Assembly: GCA_014946745.1 (NCBI GenBank)
Contig: JADCRD010000001.1
Coordinates: 2,416,427-2,480,426, forward strand
DNA: 64,000 nucleotides
Direction: 5' to 3'
Origin: Lysobacterales bacterium
Lineage (GTDB): Bacteria; Pseudomonadota; Gammaproteobacteria; Xanthomonadales; Xanthomonadaceae
This document shows positions 47,068-56,740 of the stretch, one piece after another. Each line of letters opens with the position of its first letter. Position 1 is the stretch's first letter. Under the pieces are notes generated by a model. That model saw only the letters and a program-made list of their open reading frames with translations. It was not told the origin of the DNA and did not search any database. The position numbers and the translations under genes were made by a program.

Positions 47068-47525
47068 GCATTCGTCCTGAACCCCCCGAGTCCAGCGAAG
47101 TCCCGCTCGATCCCCGCATCGAAGCGGAGTGGCGCCGTCAGGAGGCTGCGCGCCTGTCAGCCGCGAGCGGTGACGCCGCCCTCCGCTCTCCGGATCCTCT
47201 GTATGCCGCGCTGGCGCGCGCCGCAGCGCTGCCCGCCCCTGCCCTACCCGCGGGCTTCGCTGAACGTCTGCAGCGTCGCGTACATCGCGCGGATGCCGGT
47301 GATCGTTTCGAGATCGCCCTGCTCGGCGGCGTGCTGGCCGTCGGCGGTGTGCTCGCCCTTTTCTTCGGCCTGCCGGTGGTGGCCGAGCTGCTGCAGCCGC
47401 TGCAGTGGCAGCTGCCCTCGGCCACGGAGTTCGGACTGCACTGGGCGCTGATGGGCGCGGCGACCCTGGCGCTCAGCGGGCTGGTGAGCGGGCTGATCGA
47501 ACGACGGCGCAGCGGGCCTGCCTGA
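47064..47525 (+). CDS. Membrane protein coupled to the ECF sigma factor
   Basis: A 153-residue protein. The first 85 residues are soluble, with charged/Ala-rich helices (DPRIEAEWRRQEAARLSAAS), and two membrane helices follow at about residues 88-110 and 125-145, ending ERRRSGPA. No ZAS or RskA motif is visible. Tight coupling to the sigma gene (four-base overlap) makes an anti-sigma function plausible: the cytoplasmic N-terminus would hold the sigma factor. It resembles other unnamed proteins that follow ECF genes next to DUF6249. Confidence 0.6.
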   Translation: MSIRPEPPESSEVPLDPRIEAEWRRQEAARLSAASGDAALRSPDPLYAALARAAALPAPALPAGFAERLQRRVHRADAGDRFEIALLGGVLAVGGVLALFFGLPVVAELLQPLQWQLPSATEFGLHWALMGAATLALSGLVSGLIERRRSGPA

Positions 47526-47610
47526 GCTTCGGCTTGCGGCGCGACGGGCGCACCCGGTGTGCGCGAAGCCTGGTGTTCCCCGTGCGCCGCGATTCGTTCG
47601 GCGCGCGGCA

Positions 47611-48060
47611 TCACCTCGTGAGGTTCTCCGGAAGGGCCGCGCTCAGCGCTGCCCGCACGGCTTCCATCGCGAGTGTGACGCAGCGGTGTCGGCGCGGCAG
47701 CGCGCGCATCTCGGCGAGGTCGGCGAGAGCACCCAAGCGGCCACGCACGGCGTCGTCCGGTTCAGGCGGCGTCTGGCCCAGCAGCCGCCGCAGATCGGCC
47801 TCGATCGCGTCCAAGGTCGACGGCGCACTGCCGACGAGCGCCTCGCCCAGCATCGAGGCCGTGGCCACGACGATGGCGCAGGCCTCGGCCTCGAAGGCGT
47901 AGTCGGCGATGCGCCCGTGCTCGACGCGCAGCTGCACGGAAAGGCTGTCGCCACACAGCGCGTTCTCGCCGCAGCCGCAGTGCGTCGCATGCACCAACAC
48001 GCCGCGACGATGCGGCGAGCGACTGTGCTCAAGGATGGCGGAGCGGTAGGGGTTGGACAT
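47611..48060 (-). CDS. sufU: SufU-type iron-sulfur assembly protein
   Basis: A 149-residue SufU. The zinc/sulfur-transfer ligands are Cys36 and Asp38 (NALCGD), Cys61 (ACAIVVATASM) and Cys127 (RHRCVTLAME). SufU accepts persulfide sulfur from SufS by zinc-ligand exchange and so replaces SufE. It is the last gene of the suf operon, separated from sufS by 74 bases that contain a GGGATTC array. No obvious ribosome site lies before ATG 48060. Confidence 0.9.
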   Translation of the reverse strand: MSNPYRSAILEHSRSPHRRGVLVHATHCGCGENALCGDSLSVQLRVEHGRIADYAFEAEACAIVVATASMLGEALVGSAPSTLDAIEADLRRLLGQTPPEPDDAVRGRLGALADLAEMRALPRRHRCVTLAMEAVRAALSAALPENLTR

Positions 48061-48070
48061 GCCCGGGGGC

Positions 48071-48098
48071 GGGATTCGGGATTCGGGATTCGGGATTC
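48071..48098. repeat. GGGATTC heptamer array
   Basis: Four perfect GGGATTC units run in tandem in the sufS-sufU gap, 10 bases before the sufU start codon as read on the coding strand. They take up the position where a Shine-Dalgarno sequence would be expected. Confidence 0.9.
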
Positions 48099-48134
48099 GC
48101 TGGTCGAGCTGGCGTCGAAGCTCCGCCGCAAGGC

Positions 48135-49376
48135 TCAACCCAGCAATCTGCGGGCCTTGTCGATCCCACGCACCAGCGCTTCGATCTCCGCCTCGGTATT
48201 GAAGAACGCCAGACTCGCGCGCAGCGTCGCCGGCACACCGAAGTAGCTCATCAGCGGATGCGCGCAGTGGTGACCCGAGCGCACGGCGATGCCTTCGAGA
48301 TCCAACAGCGTCGCAAGGTCATGCGCGTGCGCGCCTTCCACCAGGAAGGAGATGACGGCCGCCTTCTCGCGCGCTTCGCCGAAAACGCGCAGGCCCGGCA
48401 CCGCGCGCAGCGCCTCGGTCGCCACGCCCAGCAGGTACTGCTCACGCTCGGCGATCGCCGGCATGCCGATACCGGAGAGGAAATCAACGGCGGCGCCCAG
48501 GCCGATGAAGCCCGAGATGTTGGGCGTGCCGGCCTCGAACTTGTGCGGTGGCTCGTTGAAGGTGGTGCGCTCGAAGCTGACCGTGCGGATCATCTCGCCA
48601 CCGCCAAAGAAGGGCGGCATCGACTGCAGGTGCTCGCGTTTCGCCCACAGCGCGCCGGTGCCGGTGGGGCCGGCCATCTTGTGGCCGGTGAAGACATAGA
48701 AATCGCAGCCGATCGCGGCGATGTCCACCGGCATGTGCGGCACCGCCTGCGAGCCGTCGACCAGCACTGGCACCCCAAGGCGTCGCGCCATCGCGCAGAT
48801 CTCGCGGATCGGCGTCACCGTGCCCAGCACGTTGCTGACGTGGGTCACGGCCAGCAGCTTGACCCGGCCGTCGAGCTTCTTTTCAAGGTCGACGAGGTCG
48901 AGCTCGCCGTTCTGCAGGATCTCGACCGGCAGCACTTTCGCCCCGGTGCGCTCGGCGATGAGCTGCCAGGGCACCAGGTTGGCGTGGTGCTCCATGCGGC
49001 TGGCGAGGATCACATCGCCGGCCTGCAGCTTCGGCAGCAGATAGCTGTAGGCCACCAGGTTGATGGCCTGGGTGGTGCCCGAGGTGAACACCAGCTCGTC
49101 GCTGCGAACGTTCAGGAACTTGGCGAGCTTGCCGCGTGCGCCTTCGTAGGCCGCAGTCGCCTCTTCGCCCAGACTGTGCACCGCGCGCGCCACGTTGGCC
49201 GTGTAGCGGCTGTAGTAGGCGTCCATCGCCTCGATGACCGCGCGCGGCTTCTGCCCGGTGTTTGCGTTGTCGAGATAGACCAGCGGCTTGCCGTGGACTT
49301 GGCGCGCCAGCACCGGGAACTCGGCGCGCAGGGCGAGCCAGTCGATGGAGGTGTTGGGCTGGCGCAGGGCGTTCAC
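48135..49376 (-). CDS. sufS: Cysteine desulfurase SufS
   Basis: A 413-residue PLP enzyme of the type II cysteine desulfurase group. PLP lysine is Lys233 in FTGHKMAGPTGTGAL, and the persulfide cysteine is Cys371 in RSGHHCAHPLM. It takes sulfur from L-cysteine and delivers it to SufU. The N-terminus (WLALRAEFPVLARQVHGKPL) is standard. It overlaps sufD by four bases. Confidence 0.96.
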   Translation of the reverse strand: MNALRQPNTSIDWLALRAEFPVLARQVHGKPLVYLDNANTGQKPRAVIEAMDAYYSRYTANVARAVHSLGEEATAAYEGARGKLAKFLNVRSDELVFTSGTTQAINLVAYSYLLPKLQAGDVILASRMEHHANLVPWQLIAERTGAKVLPVEILQNGELDLVDLEKKLDGRVKLLAVTHVSNVLGTVTPIREICAMARRLGVPVLVDGSQAVPHMPVDIAAIGCDFYVFTGHKMAGPTGTGALWAKREHLQSMPPFFGGGEMIRTVSFERTTFNEPPHKFEAGTPNISGFIGLGAAVDFLSGIGMPAIAEREQYLLGVATEALRAVPGLRVFGEAREKAAVISFLVEGAHAHDLATLLDLEGIAVRSGHHCAHPLMSYFGVPATLRASLAFFNTEAEIEALVRGIDKARRLLG

Positions 49377-50664
49377 AGGGCGGCTCCTTCGATACGCGCG
49401 ATCAGCGCGTCGGTGAGGGTTTCGATCAGCGCGGTCTGCTCGACGACTTCGATGGCCTCGACCAGGAAGGCGCGGGTCAACAGCGCCCGGGCCTCGTCGC
49501 GAGGGATGCCGCGCGAGCGCAGATAGAACAAGGCGGTCGCGTCGAGCTGGCCGACCGTCGCACCGTGCGCGGCCTTGACCTCGTCGGCATCGATCACCAG
49601 CACCGGCTGGGTGTTGACCTCGGCGGTGTCGGACAGCAGCAGATTGCGATCCGACAGCTCGGCGTCGGTGCCGTCGGCACCTTCGCGGATGCGGATGCCG
49701 CCGTAGAAGCTGAGCTTGCCGCGACCTGCGGCCAGCCCACGCCAGCGCAGATCGCAGCGGGTGTCGCGGGCCACATGGTCGACGCTCAGGCGCACATCCA
49801 CCGCTCGCCTCGCATCGGCGAGCTGCGCGCCGCCAGAGATGAAGGCTGCCGCTTCGCCCTGCAGTTCGGCGTTGAGCTCCAAGCGCGACAGCGCGGCGCC
49901 GAGCTCCAGATCCACGCGGCGGTAGCGCGCGCCGGCCGCCAGCGCGGCATCCACGCGCGCGAACAGCTGTGCACCGTCGGCAGCATTCTGCACGCGCGCG
50001 TGGGTCAGCTCCGCCCCTGGCTTCAAGTGCACCTGCGCCAGCGTGTTGTCGAGATGCGCATGCGCCTCGAAGCCCAGCACGTGTTCGACCACGCTGAGGC
50101 GTGCATTGGCGCCAAGGTCGAGCAGATGGCGCAGATGCCAGGCGACCTCGGCCGACTCGGGCGCGCCGATCGACACCAGATGCAGTGGCGCGTCGATCTG
50201 CGCATGGGCCTCGACCTCGATCACCACACCCTCGACGGCCAGCGCCGCGTTGGCGCGTGCGAAGACGTCATCGGCAATGGTGAAGCGTCGCCCCAGATGG
50301 ACGACGTCGCGCGCATGCGCGTCGGGCAGCAGACGGCCGAGCGTGTGCACCGAGAGGCCCGCGGGCAGCGCCGACAGATCGCTGAGTGCGGTGTCCAGCC
50401 AGCCGTTGACGAAGACCAGGCGCGGCCGCGGGATGTGCGTGATCAACGCAGCATCGACACTCGCGCCAGCGGAGGCGCGATAACTGCGCTGGCCGAGTGC
50501 GCGCAGGCTGGTATAGCGCCAGCGCTCGGCGCGCTGGGCCGGCAAGCCGTCGACCAGCAGAGCATCGAGCGCCGCCTTGCGCGCATCAGCCAAGCCCGCT
50601 GCTGCGCGTAGAGGCTCGGGCAGCTCGGCCCAGCGCTGGGCAAAGCTTTCAATCAGGGCGGACA

Positions 50665-50665
<1 letters not shown>
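49373..50665 (-). CDS. sufD: Fe-S cluster assembly protein SufD
   Basis: A 430-residue subunit of the SufBC2D scaffold with a right-handed beta-helix core. Recognisable parts are RWRYTSLRALGQRSYR in the N-terminal domain and the C-terminal segment AHGATVGQLDATALFYLRSR followed by GIPRDEARALL, shared by SufB and SufD. It lies between sufC (one-base overlap) and sufS. It works with SufB to build clusters under iron limitation or oxidative stress. Confidence 0.94.
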
Positions 50666-51426
<761 letters not shown>

Positions 51427-51613
51427 GGGATTCGGGATTGGGGATTCGGGATTCGTGGGGTGGCGCGGCAATACTTGCCGCAGCCTCAAACTTTGGGCCC
51501 CTCTCCCCACGGGAGAGGGGTTGGGGTGAGGGGCGATACAGAGCGGCAGCCGGGATAACTTGGGAGAGTCAAAGGCTCGGGCTTTGAATCCCTAATCCCC
51601 AATCCCCAATCCC
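51427..51613. repeat. Composite repeat between sufB and sufC
   Basis: The gap holds a four-unit heptamer array at 51427-51454 (three GGGATTC, one GGGATTG). A CCCCTCTCC…GGAGAGGGG hairpin follows (about 51500-51519), then TTGGGGTGAGGGGCG, then a second four-unit array in the opposite reading (GAATCCC, TAATCCC, CAATCCC twice) at 51586-51613. The same parts occur around 33.34-33.65 kb. Confidence 0.85.
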
Positions 51614-51617
51614 GGCT

Positions 51618-53057
51618 CTATCCAACCGCTCCCTCAAGCGACACCTCAAGCAGCTTCTTCGCCTCCACCGCGAACTCCATCGGCAGCTCCTTGAAGACCT
51701 GCTTGCAGAAACCGTCGACGATCATCGACACCGCGTCTTCCTCGCCGATGCCGCGAGCGCGGCAGTAGAAGAGCTGGTCGTCGCTGATCTTGGAAGTGGT
51801 CGCCTCGTGCTCGACGATGGCGTCGGGACGGCGTACTTCGATGTACGGAAAGGTGTGGGCGCCGCAGCGCTTGCCAATCAGCAGACTGTCGCACTGGGTG
51901 TAGTTGCGCGCGTTCTCCGCACCCTTGCCGACGTGCACCAGGCCGCGATAGGTGTTCTGGCCGCGTCCGGCGCTGATGCCCTTGCTGATGATCTTGCTCT
52001 TGGTGTTCTTGCCCAAGTGGATCATCTTGGTGCCGGTGTCCGCCTGCTGGCGGTGATGCGTCAGTGCCACCGAGTAGAACTCACCCACCGAGTCATCGCC
52101 CTTCAGCACGCAGCTCGGGTACTTCCAAGTGATGGCCGAGCCGGTCTCGACCTGGGTCCAGCTGATTTTCGACTTGGCCCCGCGACACTCGCCGCGCTTG
52201 GTCACGAAGTTGTAAATGCCGCCGACGCCGTTCTCGTCGCCCGGGTACCAGTTCTGTACGGTCGAGTACTTGATCTCGGCCCGCTCAAGCGTCACCAGCT
52301 CGACCACCGCCGCATGCAGCTGGTTCTCGTCGCGCTGCGGTGCGGTGCAGCCTTCGAGGTAGCTCACGTGGCTGCCCTCGTCGGCAATGATGAGCGTGCG
52401 CTCGAACTGGCCGGTCTCAGCGGCGTTGATGCGGAAGTAGGTGCTGAGCTCCATCGGGCAGCGCACGCCCTTCGGGATGTAGACGAAGCTGCCGTCCGAG
52501 AACACCGCCGAGTTCAGCGCGGCGAAGTAGTTGTCGGCCACTGGCACCACGCTGCCGAGGTACTGGCGCACCAGCTCCGGGTGTTCGTGCACAGCCTCGG
52601 AGAAGCTGCAGAAGATCACACCGACCGCGGCCAGCTCTTTCTTGAAGGTGGTGCCGACCGAGACCGAGTCGAACACGGCATCGACGGCAACACCGGCGAG
52701 CTTGGCGCGCTCGTGCAGAGGCACGCCGAGCTTCTCGTACGTCTCCAGCAGCTTGGGATCGACCTCATCCAGCGAGGCGTACTTCTTCTTCGGCTGCGCG
52801 AAGTAGCTGATGTCCTGGTAATCGATCGGGGCGATCTTCAGCTTGGCCCAGTCCGGCGGCGTCATCGTCAGCCAGTGCCGATAGGCGGCCAGCCGCCATT
52901 CGGTGAGCCACTCGGGCTCGTCCTTCTTGGCGGAGATCATGCGCACGACATCTTCGCTCAGGCCCTTGGGCGCGATCTCAGTGTCGATGTCGGTCACGAA
53001 GCCGGCCGAGTACTGTCGGGCCAAGGCTTCTTCGATGTCCTTGCGTTCGGTGGCCAT
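51618..53057 (-). CDS. sufB: Fe-S cluster assembly protein SufB
   Basis: A 479-residue scaffold subunit. Family motifs are the [20 protein letters not shown] strand, [20 protein letters not shown], and the C-terminal [17 protein letters not shown]. Conserved cysteines for cluster building include those in EGCTAP and SCVLKGDD. The ATG at 53057 is the family start; a longer open frame upstream overlaps sufR. It is the first structural gene after sufR, with a gap of 37 bases. Confidence 0.96.
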   Translation of the reverse strand: MATERKDIEEALARQYSAGFVTDIDTEIAPKGLSEDVVRMISAKKDEPEWLTEWRLAAYRHWLTMTPPDWAKLKIAPIDYQDISYFAQPKKKYASLDEVDPKLLETYEKLGVPLHERAKLAGVAVDAVFDSVSVGTTFKKELAAVGVIFCSFSEAVHEHPELVRQYLGSVVPVADNYFAALNSAVFSDGSFVYIPKGVRCPMELSTYFRINAAETGQFERTLIIADEGSHVSYLEGCTAPQRDENQLHAAVVELVTLERAEIKYSTVQNWYPGDENGVGGIYNFVTKRGECRGAKSKISWTQVETGSAITWKYPSCVLKGDDSVGEFYSVALTHHRQQADTGTKMIHLGKNTKSKIISKGISAGRGQNTYRGLVHVGKGAENARNYTQCDSLLIGKRCGAHTFPYIEVRRPDAIVEHEATTSKISDDQLFYCRARGIGEEDAVSMIVDGFCKQVFKELPMEFAVEAKKLLEVSLEGAVG

Positions 53058-53094
53058 GGGGCTGCCTATGCGATGTGGCAAACGGATGGAGCGG

Positions 53095-53553
53095 TCATTC
53101 GCTGGCAATGACCAAGGGGATGGATTGGGTCTTGCGAACCGGGCCACGCGGCGGCGGCCTCAGCAGGTCGATCAGGCTGACGCCGTGCAGGGCTTCGGCA
53201 ATCACATCGTTGACGCGCCGCCAGTTGGCGCGCACGCCGCAGCGATGCTCGATACCGCACTGGCCCTGCTGGCCCACGCATTCGGTGACCGCCAGCGGCC
53301 CTTCGATGGCCTCGATCACATGGATCAGCCTGATCTCCTCGGCCGCGCATGCCAGCCGGTAGCCGCCGGCCGCACCGCGGAAGCTCTGCACCAGCTGTGC
53401 TTGTGCCAGCAGCTTCAGCAGTTTGGATACGGTCGGCAGCTCCAGCCCCGCCTTCTCTGCCAAGCCGGCAGCGCTATGCACAGCCTCGCCATCGGCGGCC
53501 ATCACGGTCAGCACGAGGGTGGCGTAGTCGGTGAGCTTGGTGACGCGAAGCAT
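53095..53553 (-). CDS. sufR: Rrf2-family SUF operon regulator SufR
   Basis: A 152-residue Rrf2-type winged-helix repressor. The N-terminus reads [20 protein letters not shown], and the helix-turn-helix is [15 protein letters not shown]. Three cysteines at 92, 99 and 105 (ECVGQQGQC…RCGVR) have the spacing that holds a [2Fe-2S] or [4Fe-4S] cluster in this family. It leads the suf operon and likely represses it when clusters are sufficient. It is the IscR-like regulator typical of Xanthomonadales SUF systems rather than the cyanobacterial SufR. Confidence 0.9.
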   Translation of the reverse strand: MLRVTKLTDYATLVLTVMAADGEAVHSAAGLAEKAGLELPTVSKLLKLLAQAQLVQSFRGAAGGYRLACAAEEIRLIHVIEAIEGPLAVTECVGQQGQCGIEHRCGVRANWRRVNDVIAEALHGVSLIDLLRPPPRGPVRKTQSIPLVIASE

Positions 53554-53739
53554 GCGCGGCAGCCGGTTCCGTCAAACAGGACCGAAATTGTACTCATTGA
53601 CGGACGCCGGCTCAATCCACGCGGGATGAAGACGACTCGCGCACGGCGTGGTCCTTGAAGCCCGCGCGCCCTGAATCCAGCTGACGCGCGACCGCGCAAT
53701 CGGTTCGTGCAAACCACCGCCCGCGCAATGACTTCGGCT

Positions 53740-54648
53740 TTAGTCGCGGGCGAGTTCGGCAATCACCTGCTGCAGACCGATCCGCCAGTCCGGCAGCGCC
53801 AGCCCATAGCCCTGCTGAAGCTTGGCGTTGTCGAGACGGGAGAAGGCGGGCCGCTTCGCCCTGGTCGGATACTCGGCGGTGGTGATAGCGCGCACCTCCG
53901 GCGCTGCGGCGATCAGGCCTGCGGCCAGCGCTTCCTCGAAGATCGCCCAGGCAAACGCGTACCAGCTGCACTCGCCTGCGGCGGTCAGATGCAAGAGTTC
54001 GCCATGCGGCGCATCGAGATCGGTGCGAGCCAACAGCGCCGCTGTCGCCGCAGCGATCCAGCGCGCCGGGGTCGGTGCGCCGCGCTGATCGGCCACCACT
54101 GAGAGCTGCGGGCGCTGCTCCGCCAATCGCAGCATGGTGCGCAGGAAGTTCTGCCCGCGCGCCGCGTACACCCAGGACGTGCGCAGGATGAAGTGGGCGC
54201 AGCCGCTTTCCACGATGGCCGATTCACCCGCACGCTTGCTGGCGCCATACACGCCAAGCGGAGCGGTGGCGTCCTGTTCGCGCCAAGGGCGTGCGCCCTG
54301 GCCGGAGAAAACATAGTCGGTCGAGTAGTGCAGCAGCCAAGCCCGCTGCCGGGCACAGGCAGCGGCCAAGGCCGCGACGGCTTCCGCATTCACCTTGAAG
54401 GCAAGATCGGGCTCGTCCTCGGCGCGATCGACCGCGGTGTACGCCGCCGCATTCACCACCACCCGCGGGCGCAGGCGCTCGACCAAGGCGACCACGGCCT
54501 CTGGTTCGGCGATATCGAGCGCATGGCATCGACCCGTTCCGGGTAGCCGCCCTGAACGCGTGGTGCACTCGATGGCCCCCAAGGGTGCCAAGGCGCGCAC
54601 CAGTTCGAAGCCCACTTGCCCGTTCGCGCCCAACACCAGTATCAACAT
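53740..54648 (-). CDS. rmlD: dTDP-4-dehydrorhamnose reductase
   Basis: A 302-residue extended SDR that makes dTDP-L-rhamnose in the last step of the rml pathway. NAD(P) motif GANGQVG at 8-14, VVNAAAYTAVDRAEDE, and catalytic Tyr/Lys in YGASKRAGE. A TSWVYAARGQNF loop matches RmlD. The other three rml genes are not adjacent. A longer open frame upstream lacks similarity, so ATG 54648 is chosen. Confidence 0.94.
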   Translation of the reverse strand: MLILVLGANGQVGFELVRALAPLGAIECTTRSGRLPGTGRCHALDIAEPEAVVALVERLRPRVVVNAAAYTAVDRAEDEPDLAFKVNAEAVAALAAACARQRAWLLHYSTDYVFSGQGARPWREQDATAPLGVYGASKRAGESAIVESGCAHFILRTSWVYAARGQNFLRTMLRLAEQRPQLSVVADQRGAPTPARWIAAATAALLARTDLDAPHGELLHLTAAGECSWYAFAWAIFEEALAAGLIAAAPEVRAITTAEYPTRAKRPAFSRLDNAKLQQGYGLALPDWRIGLQQVIAELARD

Positions 54649-55011
54649 CGAAACACTCCAACACTTGGAAGCGGCGCAGCGTACCTCCGCCTCAGCTCGC
54701 GGTGCGTGGGTCGATCGTCCGGCTGCGAAGGAACGCATGGCCGCCGGTGATCCAAGTTCAGAACGCAAGCAAAGATGCACTCCCGGCGGGCACCAGGCGC
54801 ATTCCCGGAACTGGGCGCCTCACCTCGCGGCAGAGTGTGACCGAGCCCGTGCAACGCCGGGCACCGAATGAGAAGCACCGCTGGGCTCGCTGCGGAGCGC
54901 GCCACCCCATCAAGTTCGCGCTGCAGGCCAGCAAGAGCGAGGTCCGCGCAGCGGGGCCGTCACAGACGTCGAGGGGAAGCCCCTGCGGGCAGGGGGCCTT
55001 GTCGCAGGCCC
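54649..55011. other. Gap of 363 bases, nothing recognised
   Basis: The stretch between rmlD and the DUF6491 lipoprotein gene has open frames on both strands but none with family similarity or a ribosome site. I see no strong terminator or repeat. It should include the rmlD promoter near its left end. Confidence 0.4.
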
Positions 55012-55413
55012 TCAACTCGACGCCTGACGTCGCCGCTCTGCCTTCATGGCGCGCACGTCGACGGGGCGAATCTCTCGAATCCGGCAGATCTGGTGGTCGA
55101 AGCGCACCGTGTCGAACTTTCCGTACACCCGCGAACCCGTCGAAGTGAGCTGTATGGCTTGAGCGAAATCCAAGCCTTGGCAGGGTTGATCCAGCTCAAG
55201 CAGCCAGGCTTGATTGACGCCGGTGTAAACCGCCACGTGGGCTCCTCCAAGCGACACCCATTCACGCATCAGCCGAAGATGAAAGCTGGCGACGGGCTCC
55301 CCCGCGTGCGCGCTGTAGCGCGCGAGCGCGGCCTCTTCGCGCTCACGCGGGCTGGTTGAAGCGCACGCGGCCAGGGCAAGGCAAAGCGAACAGGACACAA
55401 GAAAGCGGAACAT
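55012..55413 (-). CDS. DUF6491 family lipoprotein
   Basis: A 133-residue protein whose first 20 residues form a lipoprotein signal, with the lipobox LAAC at residues 14-17 (SLCLALAACAST). The body has one small alpha/beta domain: GEPVASFHLRLMREWVSLGG, then QAWLLELDQPCQGLDFAQ and the final CRIREIRPVDVRAMK. The two conserved cysteines probably form a disulfide. It is divergent from a paralogue at 55645 that lacks the lipobox. The function of the family is unknown. Confidence 0.75.
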   Translation of the reverse strand: MFRFLVSCSLCLALAACASTSPREREEAALARYSAHAGEPVASFHLRLMREWVSLGGAHVAVYTGVNQAWLLELDQPCQGLDFAQAIQLTSTGSRVYGKFDTVRFDHQICRIREIRPVDVRAMKAERRRQASS

Positions 55414-55644
55414 GGATAACCTCCTCTGCGGGCGAGCACGTGGCGCAAGGGGGAGCGCCTCAGTCCGATGTTGCACTTAGCGTGGCGCAAGGCCGGGGCA
55501 AACCGGAACAACGCCGCCTCGGAAGTGTTCAAGGCATTGGGTCCGCGTTCACCCTCGGCGCCGAGTGTCATGAAAGCCTGCGAGTCCGGCGCGTGCACCG
55601 CCTGCCGGTTCTCAGCCAACCTGAACACTCACGAGGTGAACTTT

Positions 55645-56067
55645 ATGAATGCCGGAACGCGATGGAGACAAATGTGGCTTGGCGTGGCCGCTGCTTTGCT
55701 CGCATCTGCAGGTGCCTACGCAGGAACGGTGAGTGCGACAGCGAGGACCCTCGATCACTACGAGCGCTTCGCTGGCGATCCCGTCTCCAGCTTCTTTCTG
55801 AGGGACTTCCGCAACTGGGAACTGCTGGATCGTGAACACCTGCTCGTTCATGCGAATCCACGCGAGGCCTGGCTGATCAGCGTGCGTCCCCACTGCCGTG
55901 GGCTCAACGAAGCCTGGCGTGTCGATATCGGCGAAGCGGGCAGCCGAATCTACGCGAACTCGGGCATCGTGCGCTTCGACAGCGGCAGCTGCCGCATCGA
56001 TACCATCCGCAAAGTCGACATGCGCCAAGCGCGCAACGGGCGTCCTGCTCCGGCGGGGGCAGGCTGA
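55645..56067 (+). CDS. DUF6491 family periplasmic protein
   Basis: A 140-residue protein with an ordinary Sec signal (MWLGVAAALLASAGAYA, cleavage about residue 26). The mature part parallels the divergent lipoprotein: GDPVSSFFLRDFRNWELLD, then EAWLISVRPHCRGLNEAW, and CRIDTIRKVDMRQAR. The conserved cysteine pair is retained. ATG 55645 follows GAGGTG by eight bases; the open frame extends upstream without a signal. The two genes probably arose by duplication. Confidence 0.75.
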   Translation: MNAGTRWRQMWLGVAAALLASAGAYAGTVSATARTLDHYERFAGDPVSSFFLRDFRNWELLDREHLLVHANPREAWLISVRPHCRGLNEAWRVDIGEAGSRIYANSGIVRFDSGSCRIDTIRKVDMRQARNGRPAPAGAG

Positions 56068-56077
56068 TCTGCAAGGC

Positions 56078-56106
56078 TTGACGTCCTGTTGAACTGCCGC
56101 TTTAAT
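56078..56106 (+). promoter_or_regulatory. Promoter of tRNA-Phe
   Basis: TTGACG at 56078-56083 and TTTAAT at 56101-56106 are exactly 17 bases apart, followed by a GC-rich CCCGCTC segment typical of stringently controlled promoters. The tRNA begins 37 bases later, so a short 5' leader is processed away. Confidence 0.8.
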
Positions 56107-56142
56107 AGCCCGCTCTGCGACGCTGGTGTGACGGCTTCGCGA

Positions 56143-56218
56143 GGCCAAGTAGCTCAGTTGGTAGAGCAGGGGATTGAAAATCCCCGTGTCGGCGGTTCGA
56201 TTCCGTCCTTGGCCACCA
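56143..56218 (+). tRNA. tRNA-Phe (anticodon GAA)
   Basis: A 76-base cloverleaf. The acceptor arms GGCCAAG and CTTGGCC pair, the D-arm is GCTC/GAGC, the anticodon stem GGGGA/TCCCC encloses TTGAAAA with anticodon GAA, and the T-loop is TTCGATT. The CCA end is encoded (ACCA at 56215-56218). It appears intact and functional. Its 3' end is the likely attachment site of the integrative element that follows, because a phage-type gene set starts just after it. Confidence 0.97.
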
Positions 56219-56226
56219 ATAACTCC

Positions 56227-56266
56227 ACGCCCCGCCTAGGTTTTTCCTACGCGGGGCGTTCTGTTT
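56227..56266 (+). terminator. Terminator after tRNA-Phe
   Basis: ACGCCCCGC (56227-56235) and GCGGGGCGT (56251-56259) form the stem, with a loop that contains TTTTT, followed by TCTGTTT. It begins eight bases after the tRNA CCA end. Confidence 0.85.
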
Positions 56267-56447
56267 CTGAACTTCCGTTTTCTCGTGTCACGTCCATGTC
56301 ATGGCCGCGCGGGTGTCATTGCGCCGGCTGCGCGGGGCCAGCGACACGGCGGACTCAGACGCGCGCCCCACACTTCCTCACACGCTCCTCCGCGGATGCG
56401 TTCGGCAGCTGCAGCAGCTCCGCGCCTCCCACAGCAGGCCGCTTGCT

Positions 56448-56460
56448 GTTACCCGGTAAC
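56448..56460. promoter_or_regulatory. Palindrome GTTACCCGGTAAC, site 1
   Basis: A perfect 13-base palindrome with a central base. It lies 55 bases before the start of the small DNA-binding gene, and an identical site follows 28 bases later. A repressor operator is the simplest reading. Confidence 0.7.
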
Positions 56461-56475
56461 GATGGCAGTCTTCCC

Positions 56476-56488
56476 GTTACCCGGTAAC
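56476..56488. promoter_or_regulatory. Palindrome GTTACCCGGTAAC, site 2
   Basis: An identical copy of site 1, 14 bases before the ATG at 56503. The 28-base centre spacing is close to, but not exactly, an integral number of helical turns (about 2.7). Confidence 0.7.
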
Positions 56489-56502
56489 AGGCGGATCAGG
56501 CG

Positions 56503-56739
56503 ATGGCACAGACAGCGGCACAAAGGCAGCAGGCGTTCCGCCAGCGCAGGCTCACAGACGGCACCGACGTGCGCTTAGACGTGATGGTATCGGCCACCAC
56601 GGCAGCAGCCTTGCAGCGACTGGCGAGGCATCAGGGACTAAGCCAGCGGGCGATGCTTGAACGGCTGCTAGCGGATGCAGAGCAAACGGTGATCGCGACG
56701 CTACCCGACCCAGCGGCATACCTTGACGTTACCGGGTAA
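56503..56739 (+). CDS. Small ribbon-helix-helix-like DNA-binding protein
   Basis: A 78-residue protein. Residues 1-18 are AAQRQQAFRQRR-type basic sequence; the centre VRLDVMVSATTAAALQRLAR and GLSQRAMLERLLADAEQ have the strand-helix-helix look of RHH/CopG-like repressors found in mobile elements. It is the only rightward gene in the element. Two copies of GTTACCCGGTAAC lie before it, and a third (in the other orientation, 56728-56740) overlaps its stop codon, so it probably binds these sites and regulates itself. The family name is uncertain. Confidence 0.65.
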   Translation: MAQTAAQRQQAFRQRRLTDGTDVRLDVMVSATTAAALQRLARHQGLSQRAMLERLLADAEQTVIATLPDPAAYLDVTG

Positions 56740-56740
56740 C
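56728..56740. promoter_or_regulatory. Palindrome GTTACCGGGTAAC, site 3
   Basis: Reverse complement of sites 1 and 2. The last codons and stop of the small DNA-binding gene (GTT ACC GGG TAA) are part of this site. The following 230 bases (56741-56969) hold no clear gene. Confidence 0.7.
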
